Assembly (NCBI GenBank): GCA_017478225.1
Contig: JAFVDX010000036.1
Location: forward strand, 1-64,000
Direction of reading: 5' to 3'
Source of the DNA: Paludibacteraceae bacterium
GTDB lineage: Bacteria; Bacteroidota; Bacteroidia; Bacteroidales; Paludibacteraceae
Length of the DNA stretch: 64,000 nt
Shown: piece after piece, positions 1 through 8,972 of the stretch
How positions within the stretch are numbered: position 1 is the stretch's first letter
Layout of the letters: each line of letters opens with the position of its first letter
The notes under the pieces: generated by a model
What the model was told of the DNA's origin: nothing
Database searches by the model: none
What the model saw: the letters and a program-made list of their open reading frames with translations, nothing else
Position numbers and translations under genes: made by a program

Positions 1-19
1 AGCATTACTATTATTTCAT

Positions 20-204
20 CGTTCGCCAGAAATGTAGGAAGTTTCAATAAGAACCTGGAAATAATAAGTTGAGGTGTCTCATGTAGAGATGCCCATTCCT
101 GTATGTAATAGCAATGCTCATGCAAATTAAGTGTGAGTATTTATTACGGGATCGGGTCTTCCTACATACCTTGGCGAACGGATAAATTGCTCACACTCTT
201 TTTG
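20..204 (+). ncRNA. Structured RNA element (6S-like RNA or leader)
   Basis: Two complementary arms enclose about 115 nt. CGTTCGCCA (20-28) pairs with TGGCGAACG (172-180), and TGTAGGAAG (33-41) pairs with CTTCCTACA (158-166), separated by a small asymmetric internal loop. Inside is an 8-bp hairpin GGTGTCTC/GAGATGCC with loop ATGTA. A further pairing, AGTGTGAG (130-137) with CTCACACT (190-197), is followed by CTTTTT (about 198-203) and would look like a terminator. A 161-nt rod closed end to end with an open centre resembles 6S RNA. The second pairing instead suggests a leader controlling the gene at 248. The pairings are seen directly; the identity is inference, and any promoter would lie left of the window. 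Confidence 0.42.
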
Positions 205-247
205 TCCGTTTGGTGGATTGATAGTATGCAACCAAAACTATCAATCT

Positions 248-1873
248 ATGGCAAACCACAACATCAGAGAATTTTTACGCACTAAATGGTGCTATATTGC
301 TGCATTTATAATGCAATTTTGTTTACTTTATGTTCCGCACTTATTATATTTCACAAAACATGATTTAGACAAAACATTTTTGCTAACAAGTTTCATATAT
401 CTTATTCCATTGTGCGCATGTTCGTTAGCAATTAAGAATAGATATCTATTCGGCATTATAATACTGATTCTTGCTATTATTTCTATAACAGAAACTATTA
501 TGGTTCTGCTCTTTGGTAACTTTATTTCAAGCGGAAATATTGAGGCTGTTTTAATGACCAATACCACTGAAGCCACAGGTTTTATCAGAAATTCTCTTTA
601 CACATTATGGTATATTATACCAATGCTCATACTTACAATAGGAATTTGCTATCTACATAATAAACAACCTTATAATCTTAAATTCACATTATTTTGTGCA
701 GTGGCAAGTCTCCTTATCTCTATAGGTTTTGTTGCATATAAGCAATACATACATTATAACAACGAAAACACATTGTTAATCTTTTTCAGAGGGCGTATTC
801 TCAATAGACCACCATACAATATGTTCTTCCAAACAAGGAATCTAATACATAATAGAACATTAAGAAAATATATCAAAGAAGGGGATAATATGAATTTCGG
901 GGCAACTCGAACAGATACTATTGAGCAAAACGAAATATATGTTTTAGCGATTGGTGAATCAATGACATACGACAATCTTTCATTGACAGGTTATCATCGT
1001 ATAACAACACCGAATTTAGACACTATAAGCAATCTCGTTCTATACGAAGATTATTATGCCGGAGCATATCTAACCCATTACTCTGTCCCACAAATTATTA
1101 CTCGCGCTACTGCTCATACCTACGACATTAGTTATAAAGAAAAAGGACTAACTTCTGTCTTTCATGAGGCAGAATTTCACTCTGTTGTTATCGCAAACCG
1201 AGACAATACATTAGGCGACAAATATTGTAGATATTTAAACAGAGATGCCGATGAAATCTTTATTGCTAAATCCGACAAGGAAATTACAACCATATTTGAT
1301 TCTATATCAACCAAGCATAAAAAACTATTCTGCATATTACATTTCTGGGGCTGTCATGGTTTTTACAATAACTACGAGCCTGAATTTGATATTTTTAGGC
1401 CTAACATAAATTCTGACCCTAATGTAAAAAGCGATAGTCTTTATTATAATGCTTACGACAATACTATACTTTATCAAGATTATCTCTTATCATGTATAAT
1501 CAATCAAATAAATACACTTAACACAATCTCTACACTTGTATTTTTACCAGACCACGGCGAGTCAGTAACAGAAACGGGAGGATTACATGCAGGTAATTGT
1601 ATTCCTGAACGCAAAGAATACCATGTTCCATTGGTTATCTGGTATTCGAATGAATATAAAAACAAATTTCATCAAAAAATAGAAAACCTATACAAACATA
1701 GTAAGGAGCCGATTAATAGCGACAACATATTCTATAGTGTTTGTGATGAAGCAGAAATACAAATAAAATCGGAATATCAACTTGCAAACTATAGTATATT
1801 TTCTGACTCCATACAACCTCACAAGAGGTATGTAATAGTCCCTGACGGAGTTTCAGTTGTTGAAGTAAAATAG
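248..1873 (+). CDS. Phosphoethanolamine transferase-like membrane sulfatase-fold enzyme
   Basis: This 541-aa protein has about five hydrophobic membrane segments in its first 190 residues, then an extracytoplasmic alkaline phosphatase/sulfatase-fold domain. The segment IGESMTYDNLSLTGY matches the nucleophile region of EptA-type transferases (GET in EptA, here GES, so Ser replaces Thr). LPDHGES and the following LHAGN match the metal-binding part. Such enzymes transfer phosphoethanolamine from phosphatidylethanolamine to lipid A or glycans in the periplasm. The open frame also allows a TTG start at 218; ATG 248 is preferred because it leads straight into the first membrane segment. The next gene, a glycerophosphodiesterase lipoprotein, starts 14 bp downstream and may share the transcript. 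The acceptor cannot be told from sequence. Confidence 0.8.
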   Translation: MANHNIREFLRTKWCYIAAFIMQFCLLYVPHLLYFTKHDLDKTFLLTSFIYLIPLCACSLAIKNRYLFGIIILILAIISITETIMVLLFGNFISSGNIEAVLMTNTTEATGFIRNSLYTLWYIIPMLILTIGICYLHNKQPYNLKFTLFCAVASLLISIGFVAYKQYIHYNNENTLLIFFRGRILNRPPYNMFFQTRNLIHNRTLRKYIKEGDNMNFGATRTDTIEQNEIYVLAIGESMTYDNLSLTGYHRITTPNLDTISNLVLYEDYYAGAYLTHYSVPQIITRATAHTYDISYKEKGLTSVFHEAEFHSVVIANRDNTLGDKYCRYLNRDADEIFIAKSDKEITTIFDSISTKHKKLFCILHFWGCHGFYNNYEPEFDIFRPNINSDPNVKSDSLYYNAYDNTILYQDYLLSCIINQINTLNTISTLVFLPDHGESVTETGGLHAGNCIPERKEYHVPLVIWYSNEYKNKFHQKIENLYKHSKEPINSDNIFYSVCDEAEIQIKSEYQLANYSIFSDSIQPHKRYVIVPDGVSVVEVK

Positions 1874-1887
1874 CAAAATTAAATACT

Positions 1888-2646
1888 ATGAAACAAATCA
1901 TAAAGATTTTGTTTGTATTCTGTGTTCTAACAACATCCTGCAAACAAGTTTCTAACTATGAAATTATTGCTCATGCAGGAGGTAGTATTGATGGGCACAC
2001 ATACACCAATTGTCTTGAGGCCGTAAATCATGCGATTGCGTGCGGCATTAATGTGATAGAATTAGATTTGATATTAACTTCAGACAGCGACCTCGTTGCC
2101 GCCCATGATTGGAAAATGTTTCATGCAATGACCGGATACGACGGGGATACTGCCGCAATCAAAACAGCAGAATTCAAACAGCGTAAAATATATGGTAAAT
2201 ACACTACCATTACGAAAGATATGATAGATTCTATCATGACTGCGCACCCTGAAATAATATTGATGACCGACAGGATCTCTGATCCCGCTATCTTATCACA
2301 TTTTGAGCACCGAAATCGCATATTGGTTGAAGCAAAGACGCTGAACGATTACTATACTTTGGATACAATGGGATTCAAACAAATCTTTTATAGCGACTCT
2401 CCGCTTTCATACCCCAAAGTGTTGAAGAAGTTGGTTAAAAGGCTTCTTAATATGCCTAATAGTCGAATACCTGCAAACTATACATTTTGTATGCTCGGGC
2501 TTGGGATGGGAGATAATACGCCTGCATATTGGTGCGCATACGGGAAGTCGTTCGCTGTTTTTACAGCCGAGAACAAACATGCTGCCGACAGCATAGCAGC
2601 ATTGGACAAAAGAATCAAATATGTGTATGTAAATAATGTTGAATAG
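1888..2646 (+). CDS. Glycerophosphodiester phosphodiesterase-family lipoprotein
   Basis: The 252-aa protein has a short lipoprotein signal (hydrophobic stretch then TTSC, with Cys at about 17). The mature part opens with a GDPD-like core: HAGG at the first strand, IELDL and AAHDW, which supply the His, Glu/Asp and His-Asp residues that bind metal and catalyse in glycerophosphodiester phosphodiesterases. These enzymes hydrolyse glycerophosphodiesters to glycerol-3-phosphate and an alcohol. The C-terminal half is more divergent, so the substrate may differ. Pairing with the upstream headgroup transferase suggests lipid headgroup turnover at the envelope (inference). Confidence 0.75.
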   Translation: MKQIIKILFVFCVLTTSCKQVSNYEIIAHAGGSIDGHTYTNCLEAVNHAIACGINVIELDLILTSDSDLVAAHDWKMFHAMTGYDGDTAAIKTAEFKQRKIYGKYTTITKDMIDSIMTAHPEIILMTDRISDPAILSHFEHRNRILVEAKTLNDYYTLDTMGFKQIFYSDSPLSYPKVLKKLVKRLLNMPNSRIPANYTFCMLGLGMGDNTPAYWCAYGKSFAVFTAENKHAADSIAALDKRIKYVYVNNVE

Positions 2647-2700
2647 ACAACTTGTGTTTACTAATGGAATTCACACATTCATTGTTGCTCTGACTAAACT

Positions 2701-3203
2701 TTATTTTTCTGCATATTTTCTATACCATTGTATCCATGAGTTGATAAATTCTTCCCATGCAATCCATGCAAATTGGTCAGCATCGGTTATAGACAAGAGC
2801 AGATATCTGAAGAGTAGGACTTTGGTTTGTGTTGTGCCCTGCATTTGGTTTGCCACAAGGTTATCTATTCTATATAAGTAGCCCTCTTTACGATAATGTG
2901 CTTCGAAGACAGGAGTCCAGTCCAACTGCGGAAGAAACGGATATAACTATCTGTGCAATACATGAACCAGTGGTCTTCTTGTGCCGTAGGTATATGCCCC
3001 ATGAGTATTTTTTGCATCTGAGCATGGGAGAGCAAAAAATTAATATATATGTTTATTGTACCTTCTGTGGGCATCGGTTGACATTCCCAATCGTCGGCTG
3101 TGGCTACACGGGTAGGAGACTGAGATTGAGGTGCTAATCCCATCGCCTCATTAGGGTTGCTCCAAGCATATTGATAAAAATAATATGGATAATTAAGTCC
3201 GAT
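2701..3203 (-). pseudogene. Frameshifted remnant of a hypothetical protein gene
   Basis: Two minus-strand reading frames join into one plausible protein if one base is restored near 2912-2922. The upstream frame (open from about 3203, first ATG at 3143) ends in DHWFMYCTDSYIRFFRSWTG. The downstream frame continues as PVFEAHYRKEGYLYRIDNLV and runs to YRKYAEK and a stop at 2701. The HWF...RSWTG pattern recalls a family of uncharacterised bacterial proteins that I cannot name. The upstream frame meets a TAA at 3204-3206 without a convincing start, so the 5' end is probably missing as well. A sequencing error would explain the frameshift but not the missing start. Nothing else is seen in this gap. 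Confidence 0.6.
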
Positions 3204-3236
3204 TTAGTTTTACATAGTCATCTCCAAAATAAAGTC

Positions 3237-5768
3237 TCACTGATTTTTTCGTTGTACCAGTATTATTTGTTTTATAATCAATAATATGGCAGTGAGAATC
3301 ATGATGGCAATGCATGCAATACAAATAGCGTTACCTTTGTGGATGCTATCCGGGTCAAACAAAAATACTACAGTATGCTCGCCGGCAGGCAGATCTATTG
3401 CTCTGAGCATATAATTAACTCTATAGTGTTCCGCACTCTTGCCATCTACACTTGCTTTCCAACCGTAGGGATAATAAATTTCGGAGAATACCGCTGTTTT
3501 ATCTATAAGAGATTTATATCGATAAGTAATTTGTTTTGGAGTATATTCTGTTAACTCAATAAAAGCAGTAGAGTCCGGTGCGGTTTGTTTGAGGTGGTTG
3601 GTCTTGACAAAAGTAGTATCTAACACTGCTTCTTTGTGCAAATTGATATGTTTAAGTGCTTCACATTCGCTATTAGCATTGTTTACTTCTATCGTTTTAT
3701 CTACGAACCATGCATTGCCCATCGCGTATGGATTCTCCACTTCAATTTTTCCTCCACCTTGAGTGGCTACAATGGCGTATTTCATGTTGAGCATATTAAG
3801 TACGGGGAATATACTATCTGCATTAATTGGTCTTGCAAACCCATTGGTGGTATATATGGCATTCATTAGTGGCGACATCTCTTTAGATATATGTTCATCT
3901 ATAAGGTCTTGATATCTTCTTAATTTGGCTGCAGAATAGCCACCGATATTTTTAAGATAATAACTCGTTCGAGCCTCATTGAAGGTATTGGTTGTCAGAT
4001 TTAAAACCCTGAAATGAGAATCGTCTTGCAGTAGTCGCTTTTCATAGTCTAACATAGCGTACGATTTGTCTCTTTCCTTAACAGAGACAAACATCGAGTT
4101 GTTGCAAAATCGTTTATCTACCGGCCACATATCAGCCAAAATCAGTGCTGCCAATATCGCAGCAAATGCTATTGTATGGAATTTCTTTTTCATTATGTAC
4201 AAGCAGACTGCGGCCGCGGAGAGCAAAATAAATATTAAACTCCGTATGCTGTCGGCTGAGAGCATTGCCGCACGCTCATCCAATATGGCTTGATAAGCAA
4301 AGTCGGGTAATTGGCTTTTCAGAGAAGAATCGTATGAAGAACTAAAATCAATAATCGATGAGCCGAAAGTAAAGAAGAATAAACATATTGTTCCTGTTAC
4401 TGCAAAACTTATTATTGTGGCAATTAAATTTTTACGATTAGTGCGCTCATCGTTTGTCTGGCGGTCTTCAACCAATTTTTCTACTCCCATAAAGGCTAAC
4501 AGAGGCATGGTAATTTCTGCAACAATGAGTATGCTTTCAACTGCGCGGAACTTGTTGTATTGTGGAAAATAGTTGAAGAAGACCTCCGTAAAGGGCATAA
4601 AATGACGCCCCCATGACAGAAGTATTGAAAATATGGTAGCAACTAACAATGCCCATTTATAAGGCCCAGGTACAATGATTAGTGAAAGCAAAAACAAGAA
4701 GCAAACGATGGCACCAGCATACACCGGACCTGATGTGAATGGCTTGTCGCCTCGGTAGGTAGGTGCTTGCTCGCAAAATTGTTTGGCTGTTTTCTTTGGC
4801 ACCCCCTGTTCTGTTAATTCTTTATATAAAACAGATTTTTCACCTACATCATACCCGCTTGCGCCTCCCATAAAATTAGGTATCAACAGGGTCATAGTCT
4901 CGTCTATACCATAACTCCACACTGTGGCATAATCCAGATCTAACCCTCCTGTCTTATTTTGCTCATCGGATGATTTCTGCAAGTCGGAATGCCCGCCACG
5001 CATGGTCTCTTTGGCATATTCTTGATTGGAAAATACATTCGGACTACCTATACCTATTCCTACTACAAAAGCAAAGGCAAATATAAGGGTAGATACTGCA
5101 AGACCCTTCCAGTCTTTGGTTTTGATATATATATATAACTCTGCAAAGAACAACACTCCAATAAGCATACATATATAATATGCCATTTGTGGGTGAATAA
5201 AAAATCCCATAGGCACAAAAAGCATAACCAGCAATGCCCCTATCCCATATTGTTTTCTGAATATCAACATGAATCCGACCAGAACTAAGGTCATCCAAGT
5301 AATAGACACGCACTTAGCATGATGTTGGGCGGCAATAATCACGAAGAAATATGATGAGAAAGTAATAGCAAATGCTCCGGCGAGGCTAAGCCATTTACCT
5401 ACTTTGAAAGTGCGAAGCAAACAATAGAATGCTAACAAATAAAAGAGCATCAGTACGGCTGTGTTGCGTGTTCCCCAATAGAAAAACCAATAGAAGGGTG
5501 CAAGCAGACGGCGGTTGAGATAGTCAAAACCACCTATCTGGTATGAAGGCATGCCGCTAAACATGGCTCCCGTCCAATAGGTGTCATTGTCACCTGTCTC
5601 ATCTACATAGCGTTTCACTTCCTGACGAGCAGCATTGGCATTAACATTATCACCCGCATATATTATTTTACCTGACAATGCAGGATAAAAATATATCGCC
5701 GACACAATTATAAACACTGCCAATATGATAATTTCAGGCAGATATTGTTTGAAATCTATTTTTTTCAT
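3237..5768 (-). CDS. YfhO family multi-spanning membrane protein
   Basis: The 843-aa protein has about a dozen hydrophobic segments, a large soluble loop around residues 560-790 and a last membrane segment near the C-terminus. The YAGDNVNANAARQE stretch after the first membrane segment, PSYQIGG, and PYGWKASVDGK before the last segment are typical of the YfhO family, which resembles GT-C glycosyltransferases; in Gram-positive relatives it is linked to glycosylation of lipoteichoic acid. The substrate in Bacteroidota is unknown. The frame extends upstream to 5825, but that would overlap the merR gene; ATG 5768 lies one base after the merR stop and starts MKKIDFKQYLPEII. It is the last gene of the operon that begins before parA. 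Confidence 0.88.
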   Translation of the reverse strand: MKKIDFKQYLPEIIILAVFIIVSAIYFYPALSGKIIYAGDNVNANAARQEVKRYVDETGDNDTYWTGAMFSGMPSYQIGGFDYLNRRLLAPFYWFFYWGTRNTAVLMLFYLLAFYCLLRTFKVGKWLSLAGAFAITFSSYFFVIIAAQHHAKCVSITWMTLVLVGFMLIFRKQYGIGALLVMLFVPMGFFIHPQMAYYICMLIGVLFFAELYIYIKTKDWKGLAVSTLIFAFAFVVGIGIGSPNVFSNQEYAKETMRGGHSDLQKSSDEQNKTGGLDLDYATVWSYGIDETMTLLIPNFMGGASGYDVGEKSVLYKELTEQGVPKKTAKQFCEQAPTYRGDKPFTSGPVYAGAIVCFLFLLSLIIVPGPYKWALLVATIFSILLSWGRHFMPFTEVFFNYFPQYNKFRAVESILIVAEITMPLLAFMGVEKLVEDRQTNDERTNRKNLIATIISFAVTGTICLFFFTFGSSIIDFSSSYDSSLKSQLPDFAYQAILDERAAMLSADSIRSLIFILLSAAAVCLYIMKKKFHTIAFAAILAALILADMWPVDKRFCNNSMFVSVKERDKSYAMLDYEKRLLQDDSHFRVLNLTTNTFNEARTSYYLKNIGGYSAAKLRRYQDLIDEHISKEMSPLMNAIYTTNGFARPINADSIFPVLNMLNMKYAIVATQGGGKIEVENPYAMGNAWFVDKTIEVNNANSECEALKHINLHKEAVLDTTFVKTNHLKQTAPDSTAFIELTEYTPKQITYRYKSLIDKTAVFSEIYYPYGWKASVDGKSAEHYRVNYMLRAIDLPAGEHTVVFLFDPDSIHKGNAICIACIAIMILTAILLIIKQIILVQRKNQ

Positions 5769-5769
5769 C

Positions 5770-6090
5770 TTACAAAAGATTTTTAATTTCTTGTAGTTCT
5801 TTTCTGATTTGTTGGAGCAAATCAATAGCAGTTTGAGTGGGACTTCGCTTTTGCCCGTCTATAGCCAAACGCTTTTTTACTGCTTCGATAGTCATGTGCT
5901 CAGTTTGTCTAAGATACTTGATTCTGTTAATAATATCAATATCTTCCTGACGATAAAACCTTGTGCCTCCCTCATTTTTTTTTGGACTCAGTTGCTTAAA
6001 AATACTTTCCCAATAATGCAAGGTAGAAAATGGCAAACCAGTCAGTTGGCTCACTTCTTTAATTGAGTAATATATCTTTTCGCTCTTCAT
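5770..6090 (-). CDS. MerR family transcriptional regulator
   Basis: The 106-aa protein begins with a winged helix-turn-helix of the MerR type: YYSIKEVSQLTGLPFSTLHY (residues 6-25), then the wing GGTRFYRQEDI and a second helical pair. A short helical tail of about 30 residues follows, too small for a ligand domain. Bacteroidota carry such short MerR proteins next to mltD and parB; the target is unknown. It lies 14 bp after mltD and one base before yfhO, so it is almost certainly co-transcribed with them. Confidence 0.88.
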   Translation of the reverse strand: MKSEKIYYSIKEVSQLTGLPFSTLHYWESIFKQLSPKKNEGGTRFYRQEDIDIINRIKYLRQTEHMTIEAVKKRLAIDGQKRSPTQTAIDLLQQIRKELQEIKNLL

Positions 6091-6104
6091 ATTTGGGTAA
6101 TTTA

Positions 6105-7388
6105 TTATCTAAGTATTTTTAATTTCTGATTTATTCGGATATTAGTTGAATTACCTAAGTTGTTCCAACGCTGTAGTTGTTTTACCGAGCAATGATATTT
6201 CTTTGCTATTGCGCCGAGTGTATCACCTGATTTTACTTTATAATACGTAATTCCATTTACGCTATACGAGCCGTCAATAGCAGTTTTTTGTGCCATATCG
6301 ATAACTGCGCGACGAGAATTGATAAGAGTATCAGCACGATGAAGATATATTGTATCTTCGTGTTGAATAAAAGCAGATGTGATTTCTTGTGGCAAACAAA
6401 GTGCGTAAGTTTTGCCTCCGGGTAGAATATCCATTTTGTACTGTGGATTCAGTCGCCTCAATTCTTCAATTTTGGCGCCGGTGATTTCTGCTACTTGCAA
6501 CAAGTGCAGTCGCTTGTTGGTAAGTATGGTATCTGTTGCCATTGCATAATCTGCTTGAGCAGGACATATATTATGTTGTGTGGCAAAATTCATAGCATAA
6601 TTGGCTGCAATAAAAATTGGTAAGTAAGAGCGTGTCTCTCTTGGCAGATATGGGTATATGTCCCAAAAATCTCGTTTCCCCCCACTTCTATGAATAGCCT
6701 TGTTTACATTTCCCGGTCCGCAATTATAAGATGCAATTACTAAATTCCAATCACCATAAATAGCATATAGACTATTAAGGAAGCGGCAGGCAGCATCGGT
6801 TGCTTTTATAGGGTCTAATCTCTCATCAACCAAGGAATTGACTTCTAATCCGCAGTTTTTCCCGGTGCGTGGCATAAATTGCCATAATCCGGCTGCACCC
6901 ATGTGCGAATGAGCCGATGCATTAAGACCGGACTCTATTACAGGAAGATACTTTAACTCATCCGGTAAATTATATTTGCATAGGGTCTCTTCGAATAAAG
7001 GAAAATAGTATTCTGATAAACGCAGCAGACGGGCAACTTGTTTTGGTCTACGCCTAACATACATATCTATAAAACCGCGAACGATATTATTATATGGCAT
7101 CTCAATTATATATGGCAGAGATTTCAACCGTGCTATATATACAGAGTCGGGTAGAGTTGTGGTGTCCTGTGGGGCATCACAAAGTGTGGTATCGAGCCAT
7201 GATAGCGTATATTCCATCCATCGTTGGTCAAACTCAGTCTGCGTAAATTCCAACGGCTCTGCCGGCAATATATCTAATGTGTCAAGCGATAATGTATCTA
7301 CAGCAGATAAAACGCTGTCTTGTTCTTGCGCATTTGTAGTCAAGAACATTGAATATAAGAAAACAAGAATATAAATAGTTTTTTTCAT
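6105..7388 (-). CDS. mltD: Membrane-bound lytic murein transglycosylase, SLT plus LysM
   Basis: This periplasmic peptidoglycan-cleaving enzyme has 427 aa. A signal peptide (residues 1-20, ending TTNA) is followed by a linker, then the SLT domain at about 145-275: PVIESGLNAS carries the catalytic Glu, with GAAGLWQFMPRTG and IASYNCGPGNV as the other family motifs. The C-terminus holds one LysM repeat (YYKVKSGDTLGAIAKKYHCS) that binds glycan strands. The family makes 1,6-anhydro muropeptides during wall turnover. Its start codon overlaps the stop of the DUF5683 gene by one base (TAATG), indicating translational coupling. Confidence 0.92.
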   Translation of the reverse strand: MKKTIYILVFLYSMFLTTNAQEQDSVLSAVDTLSLDTLDILPAEPLEFTQTEFDQRWMEYTLSWLDTTLCDAPQDTTTLPDSVYIARLKSLPYIIEMPYNNIVRGFIDMYVRRRPKQVARLLRLSEYYFPLFEETLCKYNLPDELKYLPVIESGLNASAHSHMGAAGLWQFMPRTGKNCGLEVNSLVDERLDPIKATDAACRFLNSLYAIYGDWNLVIASYNCGPGNVNKAIHRSGGKRDFWDIYPYLPRETRSYLPIFIAANYAMNFATQHNICPAQADYAMATDTILTNKRLHLLQVAEITGAKIEELRRLNPQYKMDILPGGKTYALCLPQEITSAFIQHEDTIYLHRADTLINSRRAVIDMAQKTAIDGSYSVNGITYYKVKSGDTLGAIAKKYHCSVKQLQRWNNLGNSTNIRINQKLKILR

Positions 7389-8086
7389 TAGAAATTGATT
7401 GCTACATGAATATCTGTGGAGCGATTATTAAGATGGTCATAATGAATCTGTGGCTCCACTTTCATACTTAAATCAGGTGATATATCAAAATCGTACAACT
7501 CAGCGTCAACAAAAGCATCAATAAGCGAGAGAGCATACACCAGCACAGTTGCCACAATAGATATATCTCTATAGCGCCTATAACTATTTTGTGCATTTTT
7601 CAGCACATTGGTATAATTTTCTTTTCCTCCCATTCTGTCAACAGTATAGCCGTCTGGCAGTATGGCTATATAACTCTTACTCGGATCGTCTGGCGAGAAA
7701 TTAGGGTCAGTTAGGATGTCTCGATAGGCTGTTTTATAGTCTTGATAGGTGTTGTTGTTGAATGTAATGGCGTAAGCACAACCCATAAATCCACCATATA
7801 AGATGGGTAATTTCCAGTATGACCTGTTGTATATTTGTCCTGCTCCCGGCAGTATTGCTCCTAACCATACTGCTCGGGATGATATCGGTCGCCAATAATA
7901 ATCTTTTTGCTGCATAACGGGTAAGTCTTCTTGCCGAACAAGCGAGTCTTTGGGGTCTTTGAACTCATAATAGTCGCTTGAGTGAACCCATGTGCCATCA
8001 TCAGCATCATTTGTCTTTTGGGCATGTATAGAAAAAACAAACGCCCATAAAGACATAATGGTTAATATGCCTGTTTTATAATTCAA
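7388..8086 (-). CDS. DUF5683 domain protein
   Basis: The 232-aa protein has a signal peptide (to about IHA, residue 22) and a DUF5683 core recognisable by SRAVWLGAILPGAGQIYNRS and the hydrophobic WKLPILYGGFMGCAYA segment. A second hydrophobic segment lies near residue 175. The family is typical of Bacteroidota, sits beside parB and mltD in many genomes, and has no established function; an envelope role is inferred from the context. Its start overlaps the end of parB. Confidence 0.85.
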   Translation of the reverse strand: MNYKTGILTIMSLWAFVFSIHAQKTNDADDGTWVHSSDYYEFKDPKDSLVRQEDLPVMQQKDYYWRPISSRAVWLGAILPGAGQIYNRSYWKLPILYGGFMGCAYAITFNNNTYQDYKTAYRDILTDPNFSPDDPSKSYIAILPDGYTVDRMGGKENYTNVLKNAQNSYRRYRDISIVATVLVYALSLIDAFVDAELYDFDISPDLSMKVEPQIHYDHLNNRSTDIHVAINF

Positions 8087-8943
8087 TTATTATTGATTTT
8101 GCTAATAAGAAGGTTTAACTCTTCTACATTCTTATAGTGAATGGTTATTTTGCCTTTGCCTTTGTCGTTTTGATCGATTTGTACTTTCAGACCTAATTGG
8201 TCAGCAAGACTATTTTGTAAATTTAAGATATCAGTGCTTTGGGTTTTCTTAGGGGCAGGCAAATTCTTTTGATTTTCTTCTCCTTGTGCTGCCAATTCCT
8301 CAACTTTTCTTACTGATAAACCTTCGGCGATGATTTTTTTATATAATTGGAGCAGTTGCTCTGTTGACTTAGCGGCAAGCAGTGCTCTGGCATGCCCCAT
8401 GTCAATGAGTTTCTCTTTCACACCGAGTTGTACTTCAGCCGGTAATTTCAGAAGCCTAAGATAATTGGCAATGGTTGCGCGCTTCTTGCCTACTCTCTCG
8501 GACATCTGCTCTTGTGTGAGTGAGTAATCTTCCATCAACCGTTGATATGCTAATGCTATCTCTATAGCATCCAAATCCTCTCGCTGGATATTCTCTATAA
8601 GAGCCATTTCCATTACCTGCTCGTCTTTGGCTGTGCGTATATATGCAGGAATCGTTTTGAGGCCTGCTAATTTGGCGGCACGAAAACGACGCTCACCTGC
8701 AATTATCAGATAATGGTCGTCGTCCTCTCTACGCAGCGTAATGGGAGATATCACACCATGCTCTTTTATAGAACTCGCTAATTCGCTTAATGCCTCTTCG
8801 TCAAAATTTCTTCGGGGTTGGTTCGGGTTGGCACTTATTTTACTAAGTTCAATCTCGTTGATGGATGATGAGCCTGCGGTCCTTACCTCTGAGGTGTCTA
8901 TGAGCGCATCCAAACCTCTTCCTAAACCGGTGCGTGGTTTCAT
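8083..8943 (-). CDS. parB: Chromosome partitioning protein ParB
   Basis: ParB (286 aa) binds parS sites and spreads on DNA as a CTP-dependent clamp. The opening GLGRGLDALI is the usual ParA-interacting N-terminus. ANPNQPRRNFDE and GERRFRAAKLAGL mark the ParB/Srx CTPase fold at residues 35-125, with the GERR(F)R motif intact. A helix-turn-helix follows (SLTQEQMSERVGKKRATIAN, about 145-165), then a C-terminal dimerisation segment. It follows parA by 29 bp. I did not recognise a parS site in the window. Confidence 0.96.
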   Translation of the reverse strand: MKPRTGLGRGLDALIDTSEVRTAGSSSINEIELSKISANPNQPRRNFDEEALSELASSIKEHGVISPITLRREDDDHYLIIAGERRFRAAKLAGLKTIPAYIRTAKDEQVMEMALIENIQREDLDAIEIALAYQRLMEDYSLTQEQMSERVGKKRATIANYLRLLKLPAEVQLGVKEKLIDMGHARALLAAKSTEQLLQLYKKIIAEGLSVRKVEELAAQGEENQKNLPAPKKTQSTDILNLQNSLADQLGLKVQIDQNDKGKGKITIHYKNVEELNLLISKINNN

Positions 8944-8972
8944 AATTATTTAAGTTGTTTGAGTGATTGTAA

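Noticed and set aside
2636..3137. Plus-strand open frames opposite the pseudogene
   Set aside because: The minus-strand halves join into a coherent protein, whereas the plus-strand frames are Cys/Tyr-rich noise.
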